Shown here piece after piece: positions 1 to 6,839 of a stretch of 19,857 nt of DNA. The position numbers and the translations under genes were made by a program. Positions within the stretch are counted from its first letter, which is position 1; every line of letters begins with the position of its first letter. Source of the stretch: JAQAZP01 sp032127265 (GTDB lineage Bacteria; Acidobacteriota; JAQAZP01). Under the pieces are notes generated by a model, which saw nothing but the letters and a program-made list of their open reading frames with translations, was not told where the DNA came from and ran no database searches. The stretch is from contig JAQAZP010000205.1 in assembly GCA_032127265.1 (NCBI GenBank), positions 1-19,857 of the forward strand. The letters run 5' to 3'.

Positions 1-14
1 CCCGAGGGCGGCGG

Positions 15-46
15 ACAAAAAAACGGACGGCCCGAAGGCCGTCCGT
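15..46 (-). terminator. Rho-independent terminator of the HU gene
   Basis: Positions 23-32 and 37-46 form a perfect 10-bp inverted repeat. Read on the minus strand the loop is TTCG closed by a C-G pair, the very stable cUUCGg tetraloop. A run of T follows on the minus strand (A at 17-23 on the plus strand). It lies about 24 bases past the HU stop codon and faces the right way to end that transcript. Confidence 0.93.
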
Positions 47-69
47 CTCGTAACTCCTGACTCTGAGGG

Positions 70-339
70 TCAGATGGAGGTTTCGAGCTTTTTGCCAGGC
101 TTGAACTTGGCGATCTTCTTGGCTTTGATCTTGATTTCTGCTCCAGTCTGGGGGTTTCTGCCCTTTCTGGCCTTCCGCTTGCTGGTGGAGAAGGTACCGA
201 AGCCAACCAGGGTCACTTTCTGGTTTTTTTTCAGCGACTTGGTGATGCCATCGATAAAGGAGTTGAGGGCGGCGTTTGCCGCAGTCTTGGAAATGTCAGA
301 ATCCTTGGCCATCTTGTCGATCAGTTCAGACTTGTTCAT
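70..339 (-). CDS. hup: HU family DNA-binding protein
   Basis: An 89-residue histone-like nucleoid protein of the HU/IHF family, full length for the family (about 90 residues). It binds and bends DNA as a dimer. The family core is visible: an N-terminal helical dimerisation part, the VGFGTF turn near residues 45-50, and the basic beta-arm RKGRNPQTG (about residues 58-66) with the intercalating proline. The C-terminal part is rich in lysine (KIKAKKIAKFKPGKK). The ATG at 337-339 is preceded by AGAGGAG (349-355 on the complement) at good spacing. The gene is monocistronic, with its own promoter at 399-427 and terminator at 15-46. It is transcribed away from the polysaccharide operon. HU rather than IHF is inferred from overall similarity; which HU paralogue it is cannot be told. 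Confidence 0.96.
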   Translation of the reverse strand: MNKSELIDKMAKDSDISKTAANAALNSFIDGITKSLKKNQKVTLVGFGTFSTSKRKARKGRNPQTGAEIKIKAKKIAKFKPGKKLETSI

Positions 340-398
340 TCGTCTGCACTCCTCTGGAAAAGTCTCTGTTGATGTACATTGTGGATATTGTCAGGCGA

Positions 399-427
399 TT
401 TATAGCAGAGCATTCAGGGGCTGTCAA
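399..427 (-). promoter_or_regulatory. Sigma-70 promoter of the HU gene
   Basis: On the minus strand TTGACA (complement of 422-427) is separated by exactly 17 bases from TATAAA (complement of 399-404). This is a consensus -35 and a one-mismatch -10. The predicted transcript start near 392 gives a leader of about 50 bases before the HU start codon. Confidence 0.88.
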
Positions 428-470
428 GGATCAAATCGCTGTAACCCGTGCCTGTATTGGGTTTGCTGGA

Positions 471-486
471 TATCACCATTGTGAAT
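471..486. promoter_or_regulatory. Imperfect palindrome, copy 1 (possible operator)
   Basis: TATCACCATTGTGAAT shares 13 of 16 bases with copy 2 at 553-568; both fit TNTCACCANNGTGAAT, whose half-sites are TTCAC/GTGAA-like. It lies upstream of the HU -35 element. The regulator is unknown. Confidence 0.35.
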
Positions 487-552
487 GTAGCAATCACGGG
501 TTCTCCCGTTGGTGGCACTCATTAAATGCGAGAATAAAACGACTTACATGCG

Positions 553-568
553 TTTCACCACGGTGAAT
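553..568. promoter_or_regulatory. Imperfect palindrome, copy 2 (possible operator)
   Basis: TTTCACCACGGTGAAT contains a perfect TTCACC-N2-GGTGAA inverted repeat (554-559 with 562-567). It is 82 bp from copy 1, close to eight helical turns, which would suit a looped or cooperative binding site. The regulator is unknown. Confidence 0.38.
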
Positions 569-734
569 TATTATCCTCAATCCACTGTCCCAATGCCGTG
601 AGCCCTTTCCAGAATTGACGTTTCCATAATTTTCCCGATATTTTTTTTAGCAGTTTTATGGGCGTTCCGTAACCTTCCGCTATTTTTGGTGCTTTTGGAC
701 CGCCCTCCCTCGAGGAGCTGCGCACTTCCATTCC

Positions 735-764
735 TTGACTTTGGCTCTGGTGGATACCTATAAT
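735..764 (+). promoter_or_regulatory. Sigma-70 promoter of the polysaccharide export operon
   Basis: TTGACT at 735-740, an 18-base spacer, and a perfect TATAAT at 759-764. Transcription would start near 771, giving a leader of about 100 bases before the permease gene. I see no JUMPstart/ops element in the leader. Confidence 0.85.
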
Positions 765-819
765 CGCCTGCTTCAGACGTAAACTGTGCGCTTGAAAAGC
801 TTTCAGCCACGGCGAATGG

Positions 820-836
820 TTCCGGCGGCGCCGGAA
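820..836 (+). other. Hairpin in the leader of the export operon
   Basis: TTCCGGC (820-826) and GCCGGAA (830-836) form a perfect 7-bp GC-rich stem with a GGC loop in the transcribed leader, about 25 bases before the AGGGG ribosome site. No T-run follows, so it is not a terminator. It could affect mRNA stability or translation, or be a dyad for a protein. Confidence 0.4.
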
Positions 837-876
837 AACCAGTGAACAGAACGCTGAATACAGGGGTGTGACGGGG

Positions 877-1689
877 ATGCAGAAAAGTCGCCTCACCATT
901 TCTGGAGAATTGCGCGGGCTCCTTGACTACAAGGAACTGGTGCGCAACCTGGTGGTTCGCGACCTCAAACTCAAATACAAGGGGTCGGTGCTCGGTTTCT
1001 TCTGGTCCCTGATCAACACCCTGATCATGCTGATGGTCTACTGGTTCGTTTTCACCGTGGTTTTCTATGTCGATCTGGAAAACTTTCCCGTATATTTTAT
1101 TCTTGGCTACCTGCCCTGGAACTTCTTTGTCGTTTCGCTGATGACCGCCTGCAGCTCCATCGTGGACAATGGCGGTTTGATCAAGAAGGTCTATTTCCCG
1201 CGGATGATCATCCCCCTGTCCATTGTTTTATCCAGCTTCGTCCAGTTCCTTCTCACCTTTGTCGTACTTCTTCCGGCGCTCTGGTGGTTCGACATCCGTC
1301 TCAACTTTTCCATGGTGGCCTTGCCGGGGGTAATGATTCTTCACATTCTGTTCACCTCCGGGGTCTGCTTTTTTGTTTCCACCATTTACGTCTATTTTCG
1401 GGACACCAAGCATTTCCTCGAGATTCTGGTCACCATCTGGTTCTGGGCCACCCCCATTGTCTACCCCATTGCCAAGGTGACCGGGGCCAATGCGCCGATG
1501 GTGGTGAAGAAGATTCTGCTCTACAATCCAATGACCCAGTTCATCAACGCCTACCGGGACATACTCTTCCTCTCCGGTTTCCCCTCCCTGCGGCGCTGGC
1601 TGGCCCTGGGTGCGGTGACGCTGGTGACTCTGGTAATCGGGTTCCTGGTCTTCCACCGGCAACAGCCAAAGTTTGCCGAAACGCTCTGA
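877..1689 (+). CDS. wzm: ABC-2 polysaccharide export permease (Wzm type)
   Basis: The membrane subunit of an ABC transporter that exports lipid-linked O-antigen or another surface polysaccharide across the inner membrane. The 270-residue length is usual for the family. The protein shows an N-terminal amphipathic part ending in the hallmark KLKYKGSVLGFFWSL (about residues 32-46), about six hydrophobic membrane segments, and the typical YNPMTQFINAYRDI near residues 218-231 before the last segments. An upstream GTG at 868 is also in frame, but AGGGG at 862-866 stands 10 bases from the ATG at 877 and only one from the GTG, so I prefer 877. It is followed after 16 bases by its ATPase partner, the standard wzm-wzt order. 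The exported polymer cannot be identified from the permease. The symbol is by functional analogy. Confidence 0.93.
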   Translation: MQKSRLTISGELRGLLDYKELVRNLVVRDLKLKYKGSVLGFFWSLINTLIMLMVYWFVFTVVFYVDLENFPVYFILGYLPWNFFVVSLMTACSSIVDNGGLIKKVYFPRMIIPLSIVLSSFVQFLLTFVVLLPALWWFDIRLNFSMVALPGVMILHILFTSGVCFFVSTIYVYFRDTKHFLEILVTIWFWATPIVYPIAKVTGANAPMVVKKILLYNPMTQFINAYRDILFLSGFPSLRRWLALGAVTLVTLVIGFLVFHRQQPKFAETL

Positions 1690-1705
1690 CGGAGGGCGCG
1701 GTCTG

Positions 1706-3052
1706 ATGAAAGCGGAACCGGTGATCGCGGGCAGGAACCTGTCGAAAAAGTTCACCATTCACCATCTCAAGACCACCAACCTCAAGGAGCGGATCCTGGG
1801 GATGGTTCATCGCAAGAACTACACCCGGGAGACATTCTGGGCCCTGCGCGACGTGGAATTCGAAGTGCGCCGGGGGGAGACCCTGGGCCTGATCGGGCCC
1901 AACGGGTCGGGCAAGAGTACGCTGCTCCAGTTGATCGCCCGGATTATCCTTCCAGACCAGGGATCGATCACCATCGATGGCCGGGTGGCCGCACTGCTCG
2001 AACTGGGGGCCGGGTTCAACCCCGACCTCAGCGGCAGGGAGAACATCTTCCTCAACAGCTCAATCCTCGGTTTCGGCCGGCGTGAAATCGAGTCGAAGCT
2101 CGAAGACATCATCGCCTTCTCCGAACTGGAGCGGTTCATCGACACCCCGGTGCGCAATTACTCCACCGGGATGTACGCCCGCCTCGGTTTTTCCATTGCC
2201 GTCCATGTGGATCCCGACATCCTGCTGGTGGACGAGGTGCTGGCGGTGGGTGACGAGGCCTTTGCCCGGAAGTGTTCGGAAAAGTTCGATCTCTTCCGCA
2301 AGCGGGAGAAGACCATCGTCATCGTTACCCACGACCTCGATGCTGTGGAGCGGCTTTGCGACCGGGCCCTGCTGCTGCACAAGGGCGAGGTGATCACCCT
2401 GGGCAAGGCCCGGGACGCGATCATCGACTACCACCGGCTGGTGGCCCGGCTCCAGCGCCGGCAGGAGAAGGACGAGCGGGCACGGCTCAAACGGCAACGC
2501 GATGCGGCGCAGTCTTCCGCCGGGACCGCGGGGGACGGCAGCGGCGAGGACGAGGAAACGGCCGAGGAGCAGATGGAACAGGTGAGTTACTCCGAGGACC
2601 GCAGCCGCTGGGGCACCGGGGAGGTGATCATTACCGGAGTGACCTTCCACAATGAACGAGACGAGGAGGAGAGTGATTTCCGCACCGGCGAAAAGCTGGT
2701 GGCGCGGATCCACTTCCGGGCAGAGGCAAAGATCCTGGAGCCGGTGTTCGGGGTGGCGCTCTTCGACCGCAACGGGGTGCAGATCAACGGACCGAACAGC
2801 TATTTCTGCGACTACCGGATCGAGAGTATCGGACCGGGGACCGGTCACATGGACTACATCGTGGAGAACCTGCCCCTGCTCACCGGAAAATATCTCTTCT
2901 CGGCGGCGGTCTACCGCAAGGACCTGCGGACGCCGTTCGACCACCACGAGCGAAGCTTTTCATTCCGCGTGATCGAGGGCCAGGTGCGGGAGCGTCTGGG
3001 GCTGGTGCAACTGGATAACCGCTGGTCCCTCAACTCCGGCGGAGGCCAGTGA
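1706..3052 (+). CDS. wzt: ABC transporter ATPase with C-terminal glycan-binding domain (Wzt type)
   Basis: The 448-residue nucleotide-binding partner of the preceding permease, which powers polysaccharide export. The ATPase domain occupies about residues 1-245: Walker A GPNGSGKST at 64-72, signature YSTGM at 152-156, Walker B ILLVDEVLAVGD at 172-183 and the switch histidine at 209. A charged linker (about 246-300) leads to a beta-rich C-terminal domain (about 302-440, starting WGTGEV). This matches Wzt proteins whose C-terminal domain recognises the modified non-reducing end of the O-antigen; short Wzt/TagH-type ATPases lack it. The ATG at 1706 has GGAGGG at 1691-1696. A TTG at 1673 would overlap the permease gene and is less likely. 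The stop codon overlaps the next start by one base, so translation is probably coupled. Confidence 0.93.
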   Translation: MKAEPVIAGRNLSKKFTIHHLKTTNLKERILGMVHRKNYTRETFWALRDVEFEVRRGETLGLIGPNGSGKSTLLQLIARIILPDQGSITIDGRVAALLELGAGFNPDLSGRENIFLNSSILGFGRREIESKLEDIIAFSELERFIDTPVRNYSTGMYARLGFSIAVHVDPDILLVDEVLAVGDEAFARKCSEKFDLFRKREKTIVIVTHDLDAVERLCDRALLLHKGEVITLGKARDAIIDYHRLVARLQRRQEKDERARLKRQRDAAQSSAGTAGDGSGEDEETAEEQMEQVSYSEDRSRWGTGEVIITGVTFHNERDEEESDFRTGEKLVARIHFRAEAKILEPVFGVALFDRNGVQINGPNSYFCDYRIESIGPGTGHMDYIVENLPLLTGKYLFSAAVYRKDLRTPFDHHERSFSFRVIEGQVRERLGLVQLDNRWSLNSGGGQ

Positions 3053-4302
3053 TGTCGGACGACCTGACCTTTCTGCCCTTTGACATCTACCAGCGCTACC
3101 GGGTGATCGCCGATCTGGCCGAGGCCTGTCTTATCCGCTTTGGCGCCGAAGAGGACGGGCTGCTTGACGTGGGAGGGTACCCGGGGCACCTGGCCGCATT
3201 TCTCCCTGACCGGCAAGTGACCTTCTGCGACCTGATCGAGGGCGAGATCAACCACTCGCCCTATGTGCGGGGTTCGGCCGCGGCGCTGCCATTCCCCGAC
3301 AATTCCTTCCCGGTGGTCAGTTGCTGCGATGTCCTCGAACACGTCCCTGCCGAAAACCGCCGCCTCGTTCTCGACGAGCTGCTCCGGGTGGCCTCGCTGG
3401 CCGTGGTGCTGGCCGGCCCGTTTGATGACCCCGGGGTGGCTGAAGCGGAGAAGATTGTCGCTGACTACTACAGCTCACTGTGGCACGAGGAACACCCCTG
3501 GCTCGCCGAGCACCTGGCACTGGGCCTGCCCGCGGCAGAGGAAGTCACCAGCTGGGCCGCCGAACGAGACCTGCCGGCGGTCTCCTTGCCCAACGGGTAT
3601 CTCCACCACTGGTCGTTCATGATGTTCGCCAATCATCTGACCCTATCGCTGCCGGGCTTCCCTGAGATGTACCGGCACTTCAACAAGTTTTACAACCTCC
3701 ATTTTTTCCCCGAGTCGAACCGGGAGCCGTCCTACCGGCGGGTGATCTACATTCAGAAGGCACCGGGCGGCCTGCTGTCCGGCCTGCCGTCCGGTTTGCC
3801 CCGGCGCGATGCGGGCCAGGGGGACATTCGCGACATCCACCGTCTGCTGCAGGTATTTTTCCGCTGTCTATCCGACCGGGCCCAGGGGCATCACCGATAT
3901 GCCGTGGAGCAGGAAAAGAAACTGGATGATGCGTTGGCCCTCAATGCCCGGATGGAAGAGGCGCTGTCCGCGCCCGGTGGGCCCGGGTCGGCGGCGACGG
4001 AGGAGCTGCTGTCCGCTGAACAGGGGCGGGTACTGAAAGACCTGCGGCTCAAGGAAGCTCGCTGCGAAGAGGCCCTGGAGGACCACCGGCGGGCCATGGC
4101 CCTGGCCCGTGATGAGATGACCGCCCAGCAGGCCCGCATCGAGCGTCTGGAAGAGGCGCTGGCCAATCGCCAGGCCGAAGCCGGAGAATGGCGTGGGCTG
4201 GCCGAGCAGCGGGACCGTCTGTTGCGGGAGGTGGAAGAGGGCTTCTCCCACCGGTTGGTCCGGGTCCTGCGGCGGCTTCTTGGGCGGGAGGTCAAACCGT
4301 GA
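3052..4302 (+). CDS. SAM-dependent methyltransferase with long C-terminal coiled coil
   Basis: A 416-residue protein. The N-terminal part (about 30-240) is a class I methyltransferase: SAM-binding loop LLDVGGYPGHL at 37-47, then PFPDNSF and the following CCDVLEHVP segment near 80-100, typical of the Methyltransf_11 type. From about residue 265 the sequence becomes charged and heptad-like over some 130 residues, broken once by a Gly/Pro/Ala stretch, and ends in a basic amphipathic tail (HRLVRVLRRLLGREVKP). It directly follows wzt. In E. coli O8/O9a, WbdD caps the chain and its coiled coil sets the chain length before recognition by Wzt; this protein has the same order of a modifying domain, coiled coil and basic tail, but no kinase domain. 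That role is inferred. The ATG at 3052 has GGAGG at 3041-3045. Confidence 0.85.
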   Translation: MSDDLTFLPFDIYQRYRVIADLAEACLIRFGAEEDGLLDVGGYPGHLAAFLPDRQVTFCDLIEGEINHSPYVRGSAAALPFPDNSFPVVSCCDVLEHVPAENRRLVLDELLRVASLAVVLAGPFDDPGVAEAEKIVADYYSSLWHEEHPWLAEHLALGLPAAEEVTSWAAERDLPAVSLPNGYLHHWSFMMFANHLTLSLPGFPEMYRHFNKFYNLHFFPESNREPSYRRVIYIQKAPGGLLSGLPSGLPRRDAGQGDIRDIHRLLQVFFRCLSDRAQGHHRYAVEQEKKLDDALALNARMEEALSAPGGPGSAATEELLSAEQGRVLKDLRLKEARCEEALEDHRRAMALARDEMTAQQARIERLEEALANRQAEAGEWRGLAEQRDRLLREVEEGFSHRLVRVLRRLLGREVKP

Positions 4303-5207
4303 CGCCGAGCGGAGACCCTCCACGGCCTTCCGGACCACCCGCGGTTTCGGTGATCGTGGTCAACTACAATGCCGGCGAGCTGCTCGACCGCTGTCTCGAT
4401 TCCCTGCGCTCCCGGTGGGCCGAACCCACGGCCGAGGTGATCCTGGTGGACAATGCGTCCACTGACGGCTCCGCCGAGCGTGCGTCCCGCCAGCACCCGG
4501 ATGTGACCCTGATTCCCACCGGTCGCAACCTCGGTTTTGCCGGCGGCGTCCTGCAGGGCGTGGCCCGGGCTTCCGGAACCATCCTCGTGCTGCTCAATCC
4601 GGATGCGGAGATCTACCCCGACACGCTGGAAAAGCTCTCGTCCGGACTGGCCGGCGATTCCCGGTTGGCCGTGGCCGGCTGCAAGATCTACGAACCGGAC
4701 CGCTGCACGCTTCAGCACGCCGGTGCAGTTTTGCACCCCTCGCTGATCACCTCCCATCTCGGCCGCGGTGAACCGGACCAGGGACAATACGACCAGCCCG
4801 CCGAGGTGGACTATGTCACCGGCGCGGCGCTGGCTGTCCGGCGGGAGGTGTGGGATGAGCTGGGCGGTCTCGATCCGGGATACCGGCCCGGATACTACGA
4901 GGAAACCGAACTCTGTCTCCGTGCCCGGCGGCGGGGATACCTGGTGAAGGTGCTTCCGGCCGCCCGGGCGGTGCACCACGAATCGGCCTCTTCCGGAAAG
5001 CTCAGCGCCCGATTCTTTTATCACTATCACCGCAACCGGCTGCGGTTCCTCATTCGGAATTTCAGTCCGGCCCACTGGCTGTTCCGTTTTGCCCCCGCTG
5101 AATTCCGCTGGTTGACCCGTTCCATGTCCGCCGAGCAGCGGTTTCCCGTCCTCAAAGCCTACCTGGTGAACCTGGCGCGCTTCCCCCTTACGCTGCTGGG
5201 CCGGTAG
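4299..5207 (+). CDS. Glycosyltransferase family 2 (rhamnosyltransferase-like)
   Basis: A 302-residue GT-A enzyme of family GT2, expected to add one sugar to the growing lipid-linked glycan in the cytoplasm. Visible motifs are VSVIVVNYNAG at 16-26, ILVDNASTDGS, NLGFAGG, the DXD variant NPDAE with D102 and E104, and GYYEETELCLRARRRG containing the acidic catalytic region. The family resemblance is to WbbL/RfbF-like rhamnosyltransferases, but donor and acceptor cannot be fixed. The GTG start at 4299 overlaps the methyltransferase stop (GTGA) and has GGGAGG at 4286-4291, seven bases away. A longer in-frame extension to 4188 would lie inside the previous gene and looks non-coding. It is the last gene of the first glycan block; no clear terminator follows it. 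Confidence 0.92.
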   Translation: MTPSGDPPRPSGPPAVSVIVVNYNAGELLDRCLDSLRSRWAEPTAEVILVDNASTDGSAERASRQHPDVTLIPTGRNLGFAGGVLQGVARASGTILVLLNPDAEIYPDTLEKLSSGLAGDSRLAVAGCKIYEPDRCTLQHAGAVLHPSLITSHLGRGEPDQGQYDQPAEVDYVTGAALAVRREVWDELGGLDPGYRPGYYEETELCLRARRRGYLVKVLPAARAVHHESASSGKLSARFFYHYHRNRLRFLIRNFSPAHWLFRFAPAEFRWLTRSMSAEQRFPVLKAYLVNLARFPLTLLGR

Positions 5208-5250
5208 CTCAAGTATTTTGCATCCTGGTCCGATATATGTGCGTGGGAAC

Positions 5251-5279
5251 TTGACATTTTAAATGACGATCTTTATTAT
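5251..5279 (+). promoter_or_regulatory. Sigma-70 promoter upstream of the secreted-protein gene
   Basis: A perfect TTGACA at 5251-5256, a 17-base spacer and TATTAT at 5274-5279 in an AT-rich block. The predicted start near 5286 leaves a leader of about 380 bases before the start codon at 5669, unusually long. It could also drive a separate small RNA. Confidence 0.75.
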
Positions 5280-5285
5280 TGAAAA

Positions 5286-5668
5286 CACGGTTTGTGCATA
5301 TGATGATAATTTTATCGGTGCGCAACATTCTATCTCATCACAACTTCAATTATTTCAAGGATTTTAGTGTGGAACCGCTTTACCGCATCCACATGTTTCC
5401 CTCTCTTGAGACATGAATACTTTCGGGGTCGGGATTGTGTCCCTGGCTCTGCAGGCAAGGAGGTACCCATCGGGCAGACGGCCTCACCCTGATCTTGCCG
5501 GTGAGGCAATATATATGTTTTGCTGACTCAAAGACCTGTCGGCACGTCAAGGGGGTTTCGGGTGCGGGTGGCTAGTTCAGCGCCAGTCGTTGCACTCGGG
5601 ACAGCAGGTTCCCTGGTTTGAAAAGGGAATTGGCAGAACGGGCCGGCGAAACCTATCGGAGGATGAGC
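5286..5668 (+). ncRNA. Long, potentially structured 5' leader or small RNA region
   Basis: No reading frame is supported here. Several inverted repeats can be drawn: 5392-5399 with 5408-5415 (8 bp, one G-U); GCCTCACC at 5481-5488 with GGTGAGGC at 5500-5507 (8 bp, perfect, 11-base loop), followed by an AT-rich stretch with only a weak T-run; and a nested set ACCTG/CAGGT (5534-5538, 5605-5609), GGGTGC/GCACTC (5560-5565, 5592-5597) and GGTGGCT/AGCGCC (5567-5573, 5579-5584, with a bulge). GGCAAG at 5454-5459 is complementary to CTTGCC at 5494-5499 in the loop of the second hairpin, allowing a pseudoknot or an alternative fold. I do not recognise a known riboswitch class; it does not match the c-di-GMP (GEMM) consensus. 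Confidence 0.35.
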
Positions 5669-6703
5669 ATGATGAAGAAAGTTCTCTTTGTGGTCTGTGC
5701 CATGCTGCTGGCCTGCAGCACTCTTTCCATGGCCGAATTGATCGGCGATGATGTGCAATTTGACGCCCTGTTCGCCGACGAAAGCCCGTATTTTGGCGGT
5801 GAGTGGGTGCGGGCCTCGGTGCTGGTGGTCAACGGCAACCCCTGGAACCAGCCGATTCAGCTGCTCTGGCAGATGATGGACCCGCTGGGCAACATCTCCC
5901 AGGGTGGGATGGTCAAAACCATCCCCGCTTACTATGCCCGGACGCTCAGCTTCAGCAAGCCCCTGCCCGCCGAAGCTTTCCCCGGTCTCTACACCTGGAC
6001 CGCGATCATGAAGTCGCAGGAGCCGGGCGGCGGCTGGAACACCCTGGGACAGAAGCAAGTCGCCTTCTACGTGGGTGAACAGGGCTCTGCCGGCCCCGGC
6101 GGCAGCTATGAATTCTACTGCACGCTCTACCCCGATTCTTTTGCCAAGGGCGAGAGCTTCACCCAGGACGCCCTGGTGGCCAACGGCGTCGAGAGCGAGG
6201 CCGACCTCTTCGTGCAGTCCTACATCTCCGCCCCCGGTGGTGCTGAATACCTGCTTGGACCGCACCCGCTGACCGTGGCGGCCATGAGCAGCACGTCGGT
6301 GCGCTTCATCATCACCCCGCACATGGATGCTCCTTCCGGCGCGTACGGCGTGACGCAGCAGCTGCTGGACGGGGATAGTGAGGTGCTCAGCGAAGTGGTC
6401 ACCAGCTTCGAAATCACCGGCAACAGCTTCAACTTGCTTCATGGCGATACCCTGCTGGGCCTGGCCGCCATCCCGGAGGAGAACAAGCTCGATCCGGAAT
6501 ATGACGTGGCCGCCGACCTGGACAATGTGCTGACACTGTACAATGCCGGCGACATTCAGGGAGCCCTGGATCAGGCCCTGGCGATGGTCGCCTATCTGCC
6601 TGAGAAATTCACCACCGCCGGCGACTTTGCTCCGGCCCTGGACAACGTGGTCGACTATCTCGAAGCGTCGCTCAACATGAATTTCACCTTCACCCTGGGC
6701 TAG
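5669..6703 (+). CDS. Secreted protein of unknown function with two beta-rich repeats
   Basis: A 344-residue exported protein that I do not recognise. The N-terminus is a signal peptide: MMKK, a hydrophobic core, then either signal peptidase I cleavage after SMA (residue 22) or a weak lipobox LLAC ending at Cys16. After it come two segments of about 110 residues (about 25-150 and 155-265) that look like related beta-sandwich repeats. Each has a G-E pair, then V-x-N-G, then a Pro/Gly turn (DPLGN and APGGA), and a late P-x-G-x-Y. The last 75 residues or so look helical (NVLTLYNAGDIQGALDQALAMV). GGAGG at 5658-5662 favours the ATG at 5669 (6 bases) over 5663 (0 bases) or 5672 (9 bases). The gene is a single transcription unit with its own promoter, a long leader and a strong terminator. 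A surface or periplasmic role is inferred only from the signal peptide. Confidence 0.85.
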   Translation: MMKKVLFVVCAMLLACSTLSMAELIGDDVQFDALFADESPYFGGEWVRASVLVVNGNPWNQPIQLLWQMMDPLGNISQGGMVKTIPAYYARTLSFSKPLPAEAFPGLYTWTAIMKSQEPGGGWNTLGQKQVAFYVGEQGSAGPGGSYEFYCTLYPDSFAKGESFTQDALVANGVESEADLFVQSYISAPGGAEYLLGPHPLTVAAMSSTSVRFIITPHMDAPSGAYGVTQQLLDGDSEVLSEVVTSFEITGNSFNLLHGDTLLGLAAIPEENKLDPEYDVAADLDNVLTLYNAGDIQGALDQALAMVAYLPEKFTTAGDFAPALDNVVDYLEASLNMNFTFTLG

Positions 6704-6728
6704 TTTCCAGGCGAGGTTGATTCTTTCA

Positions 6729-6764
6729 GGCCGCTGACCATCCGGTCAGCGGCCTTTTCTTTTT
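6729..6764 (+). terminator. Rho-independent terminator of the secreted-protein gene
   Basis: A perfect 11-bp stem, GGCCGCTGACC at 6729-6739 with GGTCAGCGGCC at 6744-6754, has a 4-base loop and is followed by TTTTCTTTTT (6755-6764). It starts 26 bases after the stop codon and separates this unit from the queuosine operon. Confidence 0.97.
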
Positions 6765-6771
6765 ATCCACC

Positions 6772-6801
6772 TTGACCCCTTTCCGCAGTAACACTTAGAA
6801 T
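6772..6801 (+). promoter_or_regulatory. Sigma-70 promoter of the queDEC operon
   Basis: TTGACC at 6772-6777, an 18-base spacer and TAGAAT at 6796-6801, directly after the preceding terminator. The predicted start near 6808 gives a leader of only about 30 bases, too short for a preQ1 riboswitch, and none is visible. Confidence 0.75.
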
Positions 6802-6839
6802 TTCGTTTGACAGCTATCCTTGAAAGGGAGGGTTGACCG

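Larger units (their letters stand above)
428..734. other. Divergent intergenic region without a supported gene
   Basis: An AT-richer stretch between the outward-facing promoters of HU and the polysaccharide operon. It holds two copies of an imperfect palindrome (471-486 and 553-568) and a run of eight or nine T near 640-648. A weak extra promoter-like pair, TTGACG at 615-620 with GATATT at 637-642, is also present. The only longer reading frames run on the minus strand, have no convincing ribosome site and no family resemblance, and one crosses the plus-strand promoter, so I do not call a gene. A regulatory role is inferred. Confidence 0.5.

Noticed and set aside
74..566. Plus-strand frames overlapping HU and its promoter
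   Set aside because: They read through HU in antisense and the intergenic region with no domain or ribosome support.
615..642. Second promoter, TTGACG with GATATT, upstream of the export operon
   Set aside because: The -10 is poor and the strong promoter at 735-764 explains transcription.
765..876. JUMPstart/ops antitermination element upstream of the export operon
   Set aside because: No GGCGGTAGC-like or related sequence is present in the leader.
555..899. A 114-codon minus-strand frame between HU and the export operon
   Set aside because: It has no ribosome site or family resemblance, crosses the plus-strand promoter and leader, and its composition looks like translated non-coding DNA.
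5481..5520. Intrinsic terminator in the leader of the secreted-protein gene
   Set aside because: The 8-bp hairpin is real, but the T-run after it is weak and interrupted (AATATATATGTTTTG), so I call it a possible attenuator at most, not a terminator.
6802..6839. preQ1 or preQ0 riboswitch before queD
   Set aside because: The leader is only about 30 bases and lacks the family hairpin and A-rich tail.
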